The notes: generated by a model not told the origin, from the sequence alone. A stretch of 64,000 nt of DNA from Saprospiraceae bacterium (GCA_016714895.1 JADKBV010000001.1:868001-932000); one strand, 5' to 3'; counted from the first letter of the stretch, positions 36,301-45,257 are shown. Made by a program: numbers and translations.

Positions 36301-38942
36301 CGTAAAATCCTTCTGTCAAACCTGAAAAGTCTCCTGTAGGATGATGGGCAACGATAGCACCTGTAACAATGTCAACCGCTACATGAGTGAGTCCGAAATT
36401 AACATTTTGTGTCGCTGTTAAGCTCATAAAATGAACCAGGGCCGGTTATTTCACTAAAAATAATAGTTGTCGGCAAAGCGCCGTATGAGTAAAAAACCAT
36501 CACATATTCTGTACAGGCATCAAGGTTGATAGACCAGAAACCTAATGGCAACACACTGGTACCGTTTCCGACATCCGGTCCGCTCCATTCTGCAGATGAG
36601 CCAACGAATGAACCTCCTGAACAAGGATTATTCATGTTAAAGTTTGAAGCCCGGAAAATGGATATCCACCCGCTTCCTCCCGGTGATCTTCTGAAATTGT
36701 ATGTTCCAGCTTTTTCAACCCTGAATCTTTTGGAAGCCACATTAATAGTAACATTTGGTATGGTCACACAACTCAAAACACCGGTATTTCTGATGGCCAC
36801 TCTCATCGTAGGACTTCCACTGGTAACAGAAGCTGAAATTGAAGAAGTAATAAAACCATCAACTGCAGTCATATTCAGATTGGATTCCGGAGATCCGGAT
36901 TCCGCAACTACCGGTGTATCAGGACAAACATAAGATTCTGTCGCACTACACCCTGAAGTGAGGGTAAAAACATTGCGCGAAATATTAAAAAACTTAATAC
37001 AGTCATAATCCATACATTCTATGAGTATCCGTGCATTTGTTGTGGCCGGAAAATTGACCGGAAAAGTATAATTGAGTACCCCTGAACTATATGGGACATT
37101 TTCTGCCAGTGTAAAATTGTAATTTTCGCCACCATCCAATGAAAGTTTAATTCTCACATTATTGCATAAAGCCTGGGTACCATTAGTCAGCCATCTTAAT
37201 TGTACAGGTGTGCCGGTAGTTATATTTTCACCTCCTTTAGGAAAATCCACGGCAAAAGGACCTGATGAACTGATGTTAATATCTACTTCATCGGTATTGA
37301 TAGCTGTTCCTGCAATATTATTATCTCTGACGGTAACAACAAATTTTAATACCCGCGGACGACTGGACAAAACTTCAAATTCACTGACTCCGGCAGCAGA
37401 TCTCAAAACAGCCATGCTTGGAAAATACCTATCTGATTCAGTAGTAGGAGGATAACTGCGAAATAAAGGTGCAATCAGACTGTTTCCAGCAATAGGTCCG
37501 ATCAATCCCTGAGAATCTTTACCCGGACCATCTTCATTAAACTGCTCCCAACTGTAGGTGAGTGGATCGTCATCTGCATCAAAAGCAACAGCATCGAGAT
37601 AAAAAGGGGTGTTCCTTGGAATCGTCAATTGAGGAGCACCACACGAATTGGCTTGCAATTCCGGTATTTGGTTATTGGATTCCGCTGATGTACCGCAAGT
37701 ATTTCCGGCATCATTGGTTATGTAATTATACATTTCAAACAAACTGGCATAATGAAAATAATTATCCAACGCTCCGGAAGAAGGTATATTATTGTCTGCC
37801 TGACAAATACCCTGATAGGACATAATGGTAGTACCACTACCTATTTCATATGCATTGTTTAAGGAAATGGCATCCGTACAGGATTCACCGATACCATTAA
37901 AGGTATGTTGTGCCCCGAACTGATGACCAAATTCATGTGTGGCAAGTGAAATCCAACCATTTGAAGTATTATCATAAGCTCCGCTCCATCCTCCTCCTTT
38001 GACATGTCCGGATCCATACGTATCATTTTTACAAACTGACCTCAACAAAGCTACACCACCGTTTTGCCAGCCATCACCATCCGCATGGATGTGAAATACA
38101 TGACCGACATGATAGTTGTTTTGATTCGGATAAGCATCTGCCACCGCATTGGCAGCCTGTTGTGTTCTTTCTTCTCCGGGGATAAAAGGATCCGTGGCAG
38201 GGTCATTGTGCAAGGTAATTCTTCCTCCCAAAGCAAAGGTTACAGACAATTCAGCCCGAAAAATTGCTGAAATGGCATTGACATCCTGAATGACTTTATT
38301 CCTTACCAAATTGTTATTATTCCCGTTTGCCAGATAATATTCTCCAGTTACTACAATGGCGAGATTGTATGTCTTCCTTAACTCTCCGTTTTGAATATTA
38401 TTTCTCAATGGATTAAACAAGGTGTTTTTTAAATGCCCGTCCAGACTATGGTCGTGACCGCACCATGATTTATACTTGCTCAAATCCGGCTTAACGCCAT
38501 ACTCTACGATGTAATAACTGACATTTCCCGGCACATCGGGTCGCATTGTTACCATTTTTCCATTATCCAGAATCAGCACATGTAATCCATAAGGTGAGAT
38601 GGTCATACTTCCAGTCATTGATTTTTTATCTTTTGCAACAATATCGAAAGTATAAATGTCAGGACCTGATTTTCGGTCTTCATCATTCCAAACCTGATTT
38701 TTTTTGCCAATAAAAGTTTTCGTTTCGCCAAAAACAGGAATGTCAAAAGAAATAGGTTGGTCATCTCTGGACGATACTACCCTGTTGAATAATATCCGGT
38801 GATCATAAATCACCATTTCTTCATTATGAATAGTTTGTTGTTGCGGCGCCGGGAGTTCCAGTAAGTCCGACTGTCCGTTCAATGACCCTAAAGCCAAAAA
38901 TAAAAATGCAGATTGCATTACATAAAAAACAATGTGTTTCAT
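33341..38942 (-). pseudogene. secreted reprolysin-like (M12B) metalloprotease with Ig/PKD-like repeats and T9SS type B C-terminal domain, frameshifted
   Basis: A Sec signal (MKHIVFYVMQSAFLFLALGSLNGQ) starts at 38942. The metalloprotease domain has HEFGHQFGAQHTF (His336 first) and a met-turn IMSYQG, the metzincin HExxHxxGxxH form. About ten repeats of roughly 77 residues follow (each with a Cys, a central Trp and GxYxVxVTxxxGC). The C-terminal TPNNDGDNDFL...IYNRWGNVVFES...TYYYVL domain is the gliding-motility-type (type B) T9SS sorting signal. Frames change at 36428-36431 (one extra T on the coding strand), near 33940-33972, and at 33740-33742 (one G short). The gene would encode about 1860 residues. 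The PorP/SprF gene follows at once. Frames separately open: 36399-38942, 33923-36427, 33682-33972, 33341-33685. Confidence 0.8.
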
Positions 38943-39073
38943 ATCCGGTTTTTTCTTACAAATTTTAAAATAAGTCCAGTTAACAATTTTTGATAAGAAG
39001 CACCAAATTAGAATTTTTTATTATTTTTGAAACTATACCTGCCAAAAAAATTTTATCAATCCTTCAAAAAGGA

Positions 39074-39081
39074 TATCTTTG
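39074..39081 (+). promoter_or_regulatory. -7 box (TATCTTTG) and overlapping hairpin for nnr
   Basis: TATCTTTG at 39074-39081. A 6-bp inverted repeat (ATCCTT at 39059-39064, AAGGAT at 39069-39074) overlaps its left edge. The predicted start, about 39087, lies before the TTG start codon at 39104, which rules out translation from the longer frame beginning at 38990. Confidence 0.5.
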
Positions 39082-39103
39082 TGTCTGTAAAAACCCTGAT
39101 TTA

Positions 39104-40606
39104 TTGTATCTGTATTCAAAAAACGAACTCAAAGAGTGGGACCAATATACGATGAGGCACGAGCCTGTTTCATCCATATCCTTAATGAAAAGAGCCGCAG
39201 ACCGACTGACTGATCATCTGTTCAGATGGATTCCTGCCGGGTCAAATGTTTTGGTGCTTTGTGGCAGCGGAAACAACGGAGGCGACGGATTTTGTATAGC
39301 AAAAAATCTCCGGGATCTTTTTTATCATGTTGAAGTCTGGTTTTTTCCTGTTTCAAATCAATCAGAAGAAAATTCATTCTATTTTGACCAATTGAAAAAT
39401 ATTGAAGAAATTACCCTGACAACCATCGACCCTGGAAAAAATCTTCCCGAAGTACCTAAGTCAACGTTTTTAATCGATGCCATCATGGGTTATGGCTTCA
39501 AAGGTCCCTGGAAAAACGGTTGGGACAAAATTATCCTGGATATTAATACCTTATCTAACACCAAAATTGCTATCGATCTGCCATCCGGATTGAATGATGA
39601 CGAAATTCTTACCAATGTAAGTATTATCGCCGATCACACCCTGACCATAGAAGTCCCGAAAAAGTGTTTTTTTTATCCCGAAAACGTATTAAAAACGGGA
39701 GAATGGACAATTGTTCCTATAGGATTGCATCCAGAATTCCGTAAAAGCCAAAAAAGTCAGGTTGTTTTTACAGACAAGACGCTGATTTCATTTTTGCTGA
39801 AAAAGAGACATAATTTTGATGATAAATGGTCCTTCGGACATGTGGCTCTTTTTGCCGGAAGTGATGATTTTCCCGGTGCAGCTTTGTTGGCAAGCAGAGC
39901 ATGTATCCGTTCAGGTGCAGGCCTTACAACGTGTTTTACTTCATCATTTACAGGACAGTGCCTCATACCTTTTGCGCCGGAAGTAATGTGGCAGCATTGG
40001 GATTGGTCTGAGGGTGATAAAAAGCTCGTTTTGCCACCTTCTTTTTCAGCATTAGCCGTTGGACCCGGAATTGGCAGACATAAAACCAAAGAGTCCGTTT
40101 TATTCCAATTATTACAAAACAATCCACAAATCCATAAAGTCATTGACGCCGATGCACTGAATATGATGGCGTCTGCAGATGTCGACTTTTCAAACCTCTG
40201 CGGGCATTCTATATTGACCCCTCACGCCAAAGAATTTGACCGCCTATTTGGCGCCCATTCTAACTTATACGAAAGAGAACAAACCGCTCTTTCCAAAGCA
40301 AAAGAGTGGAATTGTATCATCATCCTTAAAGGCCATTATTCCAGAATATGTACGCCGCAAGGCAAAATGTATATCAATTCCACCGGTAATCCCGGTATGG
40401 CCAAAGGAGGTAGTGGTGACGTTCTCACCGGCATCCTGGTCGGCTTATTGTCCCAAAAGTATTCTCCTGAAGAAGCAGCCGTAATCGGCACCTATATCCA
40501 TGGTTTGGCAGGAGATTTTGCTGCCGAAAAACACGGTCAGGTGAGTATGCTTCCCACAGACCTGATCGAAAATATCGGATCTGTTTTCAAACAATTAATA
40601 CCCTGA
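39104..40606 (+). CDS. nnr: bifunctional NAD(P)H-hydrate epimerase / ADP-dependent dehydratase
   Basis: From the TTG at 39104 the protein has 500 residues, normal for this fused repair enzyme. The N-terminus (L)YLYSKNELKEWDQYTMRHEPVSSISLMKRAA aligns with the usual start of the YjeF-N epimerase domain, with GSGNNGGDGF near residue 50. The C-terminal YjeF-C dehydratase domain has LALASRACIRSGAGL-like ALLASRACIRSGAGLTT, DADALN, LTPHAKEFDRLFG and KGGSGDVLTG. It repairs damaged NADHX/NADPHX. The longer frame from 38990 would begin upstream of the promoter. It is followed 2 bp later by the sirtuin gene, a fitting NAD-linked neighbour. Confidence 0.93.
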   Translation: MYLYSKNELKEWDQYTMRHEPVSSISLMKRAADRLTDHLFRWIPAGSNVLVLCGSGNNGGDGFCIAKNLRDLFYHVEVWFFPVSNQSEENSFYFDQLKNIEEITLTTIDPGKNLPEVPKSTFLIDAIMGYGFKGPWKNGWDKIILDINTLSNTKIAIDLPSGLNDDEILTNVSIIADHTLTIEVPKKCFFYPENVLKTGEWTIVPIGLHPEFRKSQKSQVVFTDKTLISFLLKKRHNFDDKWSFGHVALFAGSDDFPGAALLASRACIRSGAGLTTCFTSSFTGQCLIPFAPEVMWQHWDWSEGDKKLVLPPSFSALAVGPGIGRHKTKESVLFQLLQNNPQIHKVIDADALNMMASADVDFSNLCGHSILTPHAKEFDRLFGAHSNLYEREQTALSKAKEWNCIIILKGHYSRICTPQGKMYINSTGNPGMAKGGSGDVLTGILVGLLSQKYSPEEAAVIGTYIHGLAGDFAAEKHGQVSMLPTDLIENIGSVFKQLIP

Positions 40607-40607
40607 T

Positions 40608-41309
40608 ATGTCAAAAAATATCGTCATCCTCACCGGTGCGGGCATCAGTGCCGAAAGCGGAATTTCGACCTTCAGAGACGCCGGAGGTCTTTGGGAAGGT
40701 CACAACATTGAAGATGTGGCTTCTCCGAAAGGTTGGTACAAAAACCAGGAACTTGTACTCGATTTTTACAACAAACGACGGGCACAACTCAAAGAAGTAT
40801 TACCCAATGAAGGTCACAAAGCGCTGGTGGACCTTGAAGATCATTTTCGTGTATATGTCGTCACCCAAAATGTGGACAACCTGCACGAAAGAGCAGGCAG
40901 TTCGGATGTATTGCACCTGCACGGAGAACTCAATAAAGTCCGCAGCACCGGTAATGAATCCTTAATATATACCTGGGAAAAAGATCTGGTCACCGGCGAC
41001 CTTTGCGAACAAGGTCACCAACTCCGCCCACATATCGTCTGGTTTGGCGAAGATGTTCCGGAATTGTCAAAAGCTGCACATCTGGCCTCAAAAGCAGATA
41101 TTTTTATCATCGTAGGAACATCGCTGCAGGTATACCCTGCCGCAGGGCTCATGCAATATACTCCGCAACATTGCCAAATGTATTACGTTGATCCCAACCC
41201 GTTTATCAACCACGAACTGAAACAATTTCCCAATCTGGAAGTCATCAAAAAAACGGCGGTTTCCGGTCTTCCGGAACTTGTCCGCCGATTAATCAACGAA
41301 AATTCCTGA
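40608..41309 (+). CDS. cobB: Sir2-family NAD-dependent protein deacylase
   Basis: A 233-residue sirtuin. GAGISAESGISTFRD begins at residue 10, TQNVDNLHERAG at about 86, the catalytic His105 is in HLHGE, and HIVWFGE and IVGTSLQVYPAAG follow. FYNKRR gives Tyr54 and Arg57, the pair that marks class III sirtuins able to remove succinyl and malonyl groups. The zinc segment is degenerate: between HLHGE and RPHIVWFGE only one Cys is seen (CEQGHQ) where CobB has four. It is co-transcribed with nnr, 2 bp after it. Confidence 0.93.
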   Translation: MSKNIVILTGAGISAESGISTFRDAGGLWEGHNIEDVASPKGWYKNQELVLDFYNKRRAQLKEVLPNEGHKALVDLEDHFRVYVVTQNVDNLHERAGSSDVLHLHGELNKVRSTGNESLIYTWEKDLVTGDLCEQGHQLRPHIVWFGEDVPELSKAAHLASKADIFIIVGTSLQVYPAAGLMQYTPQHCQMYYVDPNPFINHELKQFPNLEVIKKTAVSGLPELVRRLINENS

Positions 41310-41325
41310 TTGAAACCCATAACAC

Positions 41326-42690
41326 ATGCCGACACATCTTCCGGAATCATTTATCAATCAGTTTGTTTACCAATGGGGACAATCCTCCTTTGATTCTTTT
41401 TTACATGCTTTCGAAAATCCGGTTCCGACATCTGTCAGGGTTCACCCTTTTAAAAAGTCGCAAAAACATCTTGAGGTTGATGTCGTGCCTTGGTGTCCCT
41501 ACGGAAGATACCTGAAAGACAGACCGGTATTTACGCTCGACCCGCTTTTTCATGCCGGCGCATATTATGTGCAGGAAGCGGCATCTATGTTTTTGTGGCA
41601 CATTCTGGAAACTTCTTTTGGTGAAAACCGGGATATTAACGTACTGGATCTGTGCGGCGCTCCCGGGGGAAAAAGCAGCCTGATAGCAGATTTTTTACAG
41701 CAAAAAGGAGTTCTGGTGGCCAATGAAGTGATTAAAAACAGAGCCTACATCCTCAAAGCCAATATGGAAAAAAGTGGCTATCACAATATCATAGTCACCA
41801 ATAATGACCCGAAAGATCTGGGACAATTGACAGGTATGTTTGACCTAATCCTCGTCGATGCTCCCTGCTCCGGCGAAGGGATGTTCCGCAAAGATGAAGG
41901 TGCCATTCGTGAATGGTCGACAGATAATGTAAAAACCTGTTCTTTACGTCAGAAACGCATTTTGTCAGACATTATTCCCGCTCTGAAACCCGATGGATTG
42001 CTCGTATATTCAACCTGCACCTTTAATGAAGAAGAAAATATCAAAAATGTATCCTGGCTGGCCCGCGAGCATCATCTGACCACTGTTCCGATAAAAAATA
42101 CAGAAACCTTCGGTGTAACTACCGTGACATCTGAGGGTTGTACCGGCTATCAGTTTTTTCCACACACACACCGGTCAGAAGGTCTGTTTATCAGCCTGTT
42201 GCAAAATCAGGATAAACAAAACAAACCTTTTTCCAAAAAAAAACCTTTGGTTTCTTTGCCCAAAAAAATGACAGAAGTGTGCCTTCCGATCCTACAAAGT
42301 CCATCCGATGTCCGTTTTTTTTATGACCCCAACGAAGATGTACATTTTTTTCCACAAAATCATCTCTCCTTTCTGGAATCCGTTATGGCCGTTTCCAAAA
42401 CCATACATGCAGGGATCAACATCGGCAGAATCATCAAAAATGATATTATTCCACATCACGCCCTGGCACTTGCTTTAGACTCCGGTGATTATTTTCAAAA
42501 AATTGAACTGAGCAAAGAACAAAGTCTCGCATTTTTACAAAAATCCCTCCATGAAATTCCCGAAGCACCTAACGGATGGCTGATGGTCACACATTCAGGG
42601 CTCGGATTGGGCTGGATCAAAAACCTGGGCAACAGGATCAATAATTATTTGCCCAACGAAGCAAAAATCAGAATGGACATAAATGTATGA
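41326..42690 (+). CDS. RsmF/RsmB-family 16S rRNA m5C methyltransferase
   Basis: A 454-residue SAM-dependent RNA (cytosine-5)-methyltransferase. DLCGAPGGKSSLIADFL (SAM site), VDAPCSGEGMFRKD (Cys of motif VI) and YSTCTFNEEENI (catalytic Cys of motif IV) appear in order near residues 108, 182 and 226. The C-terminal 170 residues, with GLGLGWIKN near the end, match the RsmF C-terminal domain, an extra RNA-binding module. The next gene's start overlaps its stop (ATGA). Exact target base unknown. Confidence 0.92.
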   Translation: MPTHLPESFINQFVYQWGQSSFDSFLHAFENPVPTSVRVHPFKKSQKHLEVDVVPWCPYGRYLKDRPVFTLDPLFHAGAYYVQEAASMFLWHILETSFGENRDINVLDLCGAPGGKSSLIADFLQQKGVLVANEVIKNRAYILKANMEKSGYHNIIVTNNDPKDLGQLTGMFDLILVDAPCSGEGMFRKDEGAIREWSTDNVKTCSLRQKRILSDIIPALKPDGLLVYSTCTFNEEENIKNVSWLAREHHLTTVPIKNTETFGVTTVTSEGCTGYQFFPHTHRSEGLFISLLQNQDKQNKPFSKKKPLVSLPKKMTEVCLPILQSPSDVRFFYDPNEDVHFFPQNHLSFLESVMAVSKTIHAGINIGRIIKNDIIPHHALALALDSGDYFQKIELSKEQSLAFLQKSLHEIPEAPNGWLMVTHSGLGLGWIKNLGNRINNYLPNEAKIRMDINV

Positions 42691-43271
42691 TGACAAAGGA
42701 ATTATTCAACAAACACATTACAAAATTTATTAATATATCATCCGAAGAATGTGAAAACATTATTTCCTTTTTTACCTTAAAAAAATTTGCAAAAAAAACG
42801 ATTCTTCTGCATGCCGGCGAAGTTTGTCGTTTTGAAGCTTTTGTCATCAAAGGTTGCCTGAAAACATATTTTATCGATAAAAACGGTTTTGAAGTCATCC
42901 TTACCTTTGCTACCGAAAACTGGTGGGTAAGCGACATTGCCAGCTTTCAACAGGAAAAACCTTCCCAAATGTGGATTGAAACCATCGAAGATTGCGAAAT
43001 GCTGATGATCAATCAAGCAGACAAAGAAAGACTACTCTCCACCTATCCCGTCCTGGAAAAAATGTTCCGGTTATTGGTACAGAGGCATCTTGTCACGTAT
43101 CAGGAACGCTTATTCGGCAATATCGCCCTGACTGCCAAAGAAAGATATGAAGTTTTTTTACATAAATACCCAGCTCTTCCTCAACGGATTCCGCAACATC
43201 TGATTGCTTCCTACCTCGGTGTTTCACCGGAGTTTCTGAGCAGACTGCGCAACAAAAAGAAAAATCCTTAG
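42687..43271 (+). CDS. Crp/Fnr-family transcriptional regulator
   Basis: A 194-residue cyclic-nucleotide-binding-like regulator. Beta-roll residues 15-115 (FEAFVIKGCLKTYFIDKNGFEVILTF) and a C-terminal helix-turn-helix (IPQHLIASYLGVSPEFLSRLRNK, near 168-190). No [4Fe-4S] cluster Cys pattern is seen, and the usual cAMP-pocket arginine motif is absent. It is therefore of the ligand-uncertain Bacteroidota Crp group. The start ATGATGA overlaps the rsmF-like stop by 4 bp. 200 bp downstream is a TTGAC-N4-GTCAA palindrome before the pirin gene, which it may bind. Confidence 0.9.
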   Translation: MMTKELFNKHITKFINISSEECENIISFFTLKKFAKKTILLHAGEVCRFEAFVIKGCLKTYFIDKNGFEVILTFATENWWVSDIASFQQEKPSQMWIETIEDCEMLMINQADKERLLSTYPVLEKMFRLLVQRHLVTYQERLFGNIALTAKERYEVFLHKYPALPQRIPQHLIASYLGVSPEFLSRLRNKKKNP

Positions 43272-43317
43272 AATAAATTACCTCAAATTCTGATATTTTT
43301 AATTGTTTGGAATTTTA

Positions 43318-43399
43318 TTTTGGGCGATTCCCTTCGGGTCGGGCTATCCGCTTTACTTCGTTTCTCTTCGTGCCCGCTTCTATCCCTATCGCTCGAACG
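43318..43399. repeat. GC-rich Bacteroidota extragenic repeat, degenerate copy
   Basis: Within a very AT-rich gap lies a GC-rich block beginning TTTTGGGCGATTCCCTTCGG and ending with TATCCCTATCGCTCGAACG. The order GGGCG...CCCTTCGGG...GGGCT.TCCGC...TATCCCTA.CGC resembles a dispersed extragenic repeat I know from other Bacteroidota genomes. It has internal TTCG-rich hairpin potential. It is the only copy I see here. Confidence 0.45.
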
Positions 43400-43473
43400 A
43401 CTATCGTAAAAACCATGATCTCGTAATCGTAACATTGAATATTTTACAGAAAAAAGAAACAATAGGTGTTTTC

Positions 43474-43487
43474 TTGACATAGGTCAA
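43474..43487. promoter_or_regulatory. Crp/Fnr-type palindrome TTGAC-N4-GTCAA upstream of pirin
   Basis: TTGACATAGGTCAA, perfect 5-bp arms with a 4-bp spacer, the form of FNR/DNR-type sites. Its centre lies about 42 bp before the start expected from the -7 box at 43511-43518, the class-II activator position. The nearby regulator gene at 42687-43271 is a natural candidate to bind it. Confidence 0.65.
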
Positions 43488-43510
43488 TGATTTCCCCCTT
43501 CGTCTCACCT

Positions 43511-43518
43511 TATCTTTG
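43511..43518 (+). promoter_or_regulatory. -7 box (TATCTTTG) for pirin and YceI
   Basis: An exact TATCTTTG 18 bp ahead of the ATG at 43537. No -33 TTTG is present at the standard spacing, as expected of a promoter that needs an activator at -42. Confidence 0.65.
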
Positions 43519-43536
43519 CATAAAATTAAAATAATC

Positions 43537-44415
43537 ATGGACAGAAAAGATTTTATCAGAAATGGTTTGTTAGGTACTGCAATGTTTGCCGCCAAAGGCG
43601 TTTTACCTGACGTGACAAAAAATGACATCGATGAGTTGAAGACTCTTGAGATCATTGGATTCAATCATATTCCTCCACAAAAAAATGACAACATGCAAAC
43701 TTTTGTATTCCACAAATCAGACTCACGCGGATTGGCTGACCATGGTTGGCTGAAATCACGACATACCTTTAGTTTTGCCAATTACTACGATCCGGAAAGG
43801 ATGCACTTTGGTGTACTACGTGTTTTAAATGATGATATTGTCGATCCTGCCATGGGTTTCCGTACCCACCCGCACGACAATATGGAGATCATCAGTATTC
43901 CTTTGGAAGGTGACCTCGAACATAAAGACAGCATGGGCAATGTTACGGTGATCAGAAACGGAGACATCCAGGTCATGAGCGCCGGTACAGGCGTGGCACA
44001 CAGCGAGTTTAATAAAAATCGTGACAAACAGGTAAAGTTTTTACAAATCTGGATTTTTCCAAACAAAAAAAATGTCACTCCTCGGTATGATCAATTGACG
44101 CTCAAAGCCGAAGACCGTAAAAACCGGTTACAACAGATTTTATCACCTGATCAAAATGATGAAGGTGTCTGGATACACCAAAATGTTTGGTTTCATCTGG
44201 GTCAGTTTGACAAACAAAAATCAGTGAATTATTCACTAAAGGACCCGAAAAACGGAGTTTATGCCTTTGTCCTTTCCGGAAGTTTTATGGCCGGAGACCA
44301 AAAACTTGAAGCAAGAGACGGTTTGGGTATATGGAATATTTCTGACCTCAAATTAGAGGCACAAACTAATGGAGCAGAAATCCTCCTTATGGAAGTTCCT
44401 ATGACCATTTCATAG
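43537..44415 (+). CDS. pirin-family protein with a Tat-like N-terminus
   Basis: 292 residues from the ATG at 43537 (the frame could start 21 bp earlier, but that codon overlaps the -7 box). The cupin core holds FANYYDPERMHFGVLRVLNDDIVDP, GFRTHPHDNMEIISI, the metal ligands of motif 1, and AGTGVAHSEFN. This is a two-domain bicupin of the pirin/YhhW type, often a quercetin dioxygenase or redox-stress protein. The first residues RKDFIRNGLLGTAMFAAKG look like a twin-arginine signal with RK in place of RR, so it may be exported. YceI follows 63 bp later. Confidence 0.9.
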   Translation: MDRKDFIRNGLLGTAMFAAKGVLPDVTKNDIDELKTLEIIGFNHIPPQKNDNMQTFVFHKSDSRGLADHGWLKSRHTFSFANYYDPERMHFGVLRVLNDDIVDPAMGFRTHPHDNMEIISIPLEGDLEHKDSMGNVTVIRNGDIQVMSAGTGVAHSEFNKNRDKQVKFLQIWIFPNKKNVTPRYDQLTLKAEDRKNRLQQILSPDQNDEGVWIHQNVWFHLGQFDKQKSVNYSLKDPKNGVYAFVLSGSFMAGDQKLEARDGLGIWNISDLKLEAQTNGAEILLMEVPMTIS

Positions 44416-44478
44416 CACATAATACAGATTTTTAATTTTTTACACATAAATATTTTTTAATATATAATATCCTTTATC

Positions 44479-45009
44479 ATGTCAACATTTTTATATAATT
44501 TAGACCCTACTCATTCCGAAATCGGCTTTCGTATCAAACATATGATGTTTACAAATGTCTCCGGAAAGTTCAACGATTTTAACGTCGCCCTCTTTACGGA
44601 AGGTGAAGACTTTTCTTCTGCGAAAATAACCTTTGAAGTACAAATCGCTTCGATTGACACCAACAATGCTGACAGAGACAATCATTTAAAAAGTGCAGAC
44701 TTTTTTGATGCTCAGGTTTTTCCGAAAATGACCTTTGAATCCAGAAGTATTAATCAAAACAGTGATGGAACCTACACCCTATCCGGTGATCTGACCATCA
44801 AAGATGTCAGCAAATCCATTGAACTTAAAGTTGAATACAGCGGTTTTCTCAAGGACCCTTGGGGCAATACCAAAATTGCAGTCAGTGTCGAAGGAAAAAT
44901 CAACCGAAAAGACTTCGGCCTTACCTGGAATGCAGCTCTTGAAACCGGTGGAGTCCTTGTGGGAGAAGATGTCAAAATCCTTGCAGAATTGCAGTTTGTG
45001 AAACAATAA
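44479..45009 (+). CDS. YceI-family lipid-binding beta-barrel protein
   Basis: A 176-residue protein with YNLDPTHSEIGFRIKHMMFTNVSGKFNDF at the start and FFDAQVFPKMTFES in the middle, then LTIKDVSKSIELKVEYSG and INRKDFGLTWNAALETGGVLVGEDVKI at the end. All are YceI landmarks. The fold is a lipocalin-like barrel that binds polyprenoid or other amphiphiles. There is no signal peptide, so it is cytoplasmic here, unlike the E. coli protein. It follows pirin and probably shares its promoter. A strong terminator comes 18 bp after the stop. Confidence 0.94.
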   Translation: MSTFLYNLDPTHSEIGFRIKHMMFTNVSGKFNDFNVALFTEGEDFSSAKITFEVQIASIDTNNADRDNHLKSADFFDAQVFPKMTFESRSINQNSDGTYTLSGDLTIKDVSKSIELKVEYSGFLKDPWGNTKIAVSVEGKINRKDFGLTWNAALETGGVLVGEDVKILAELQFVKQ

Positions 45010-45027
45010 AATTCACCTGGGTTTTAT

Positions 45028-45060
45028 AAAAAGGTGCTGTCGTATCGCAGCACCTTTTTT
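45028..45060 (+). terminator. rho-independent terminator of the pirin-YceI operon
   Basis: A 12-bp perfect stem (AAAAAGGTGCTG, 45028-45039, with 45048-45059), 8-nt loop and a terminal T-run, 18 bp after the YceI stop. Confidence 0.92.
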
Positions 45061-45257
45061 ATTGAAAAAATGTTAGCTGCTAAAATTTCAAAACTACCCG
45101 CTAAAAATCAACCCCTCCGAACTACAAGCTCAAAACTCCAAACTAAACCTTCTTTCTCAAATTTTTATTAATTTTGGTTTCTGATATACAAAGTTGATTT
45201 ATTTATGCCTTTTTTAATCAAATAGTATATAAATACCCTATAAATTACAAATACACC

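Noticed and set aside
36399..36427. The reprolysin part and the repeat part as two overlapping genes
   Set aside because: The repeat part has no signal peptide or plausible start, and one base removed in the A-run joins it smoothly to the protease. One gene is more likely.
45080..45150. C-rich stretch (ctccaaac/ctacaa-like words) after the YceI terminator
   Set aside because: Low-complexity words without clear periodicity or pairing; not enough to call a repeat.
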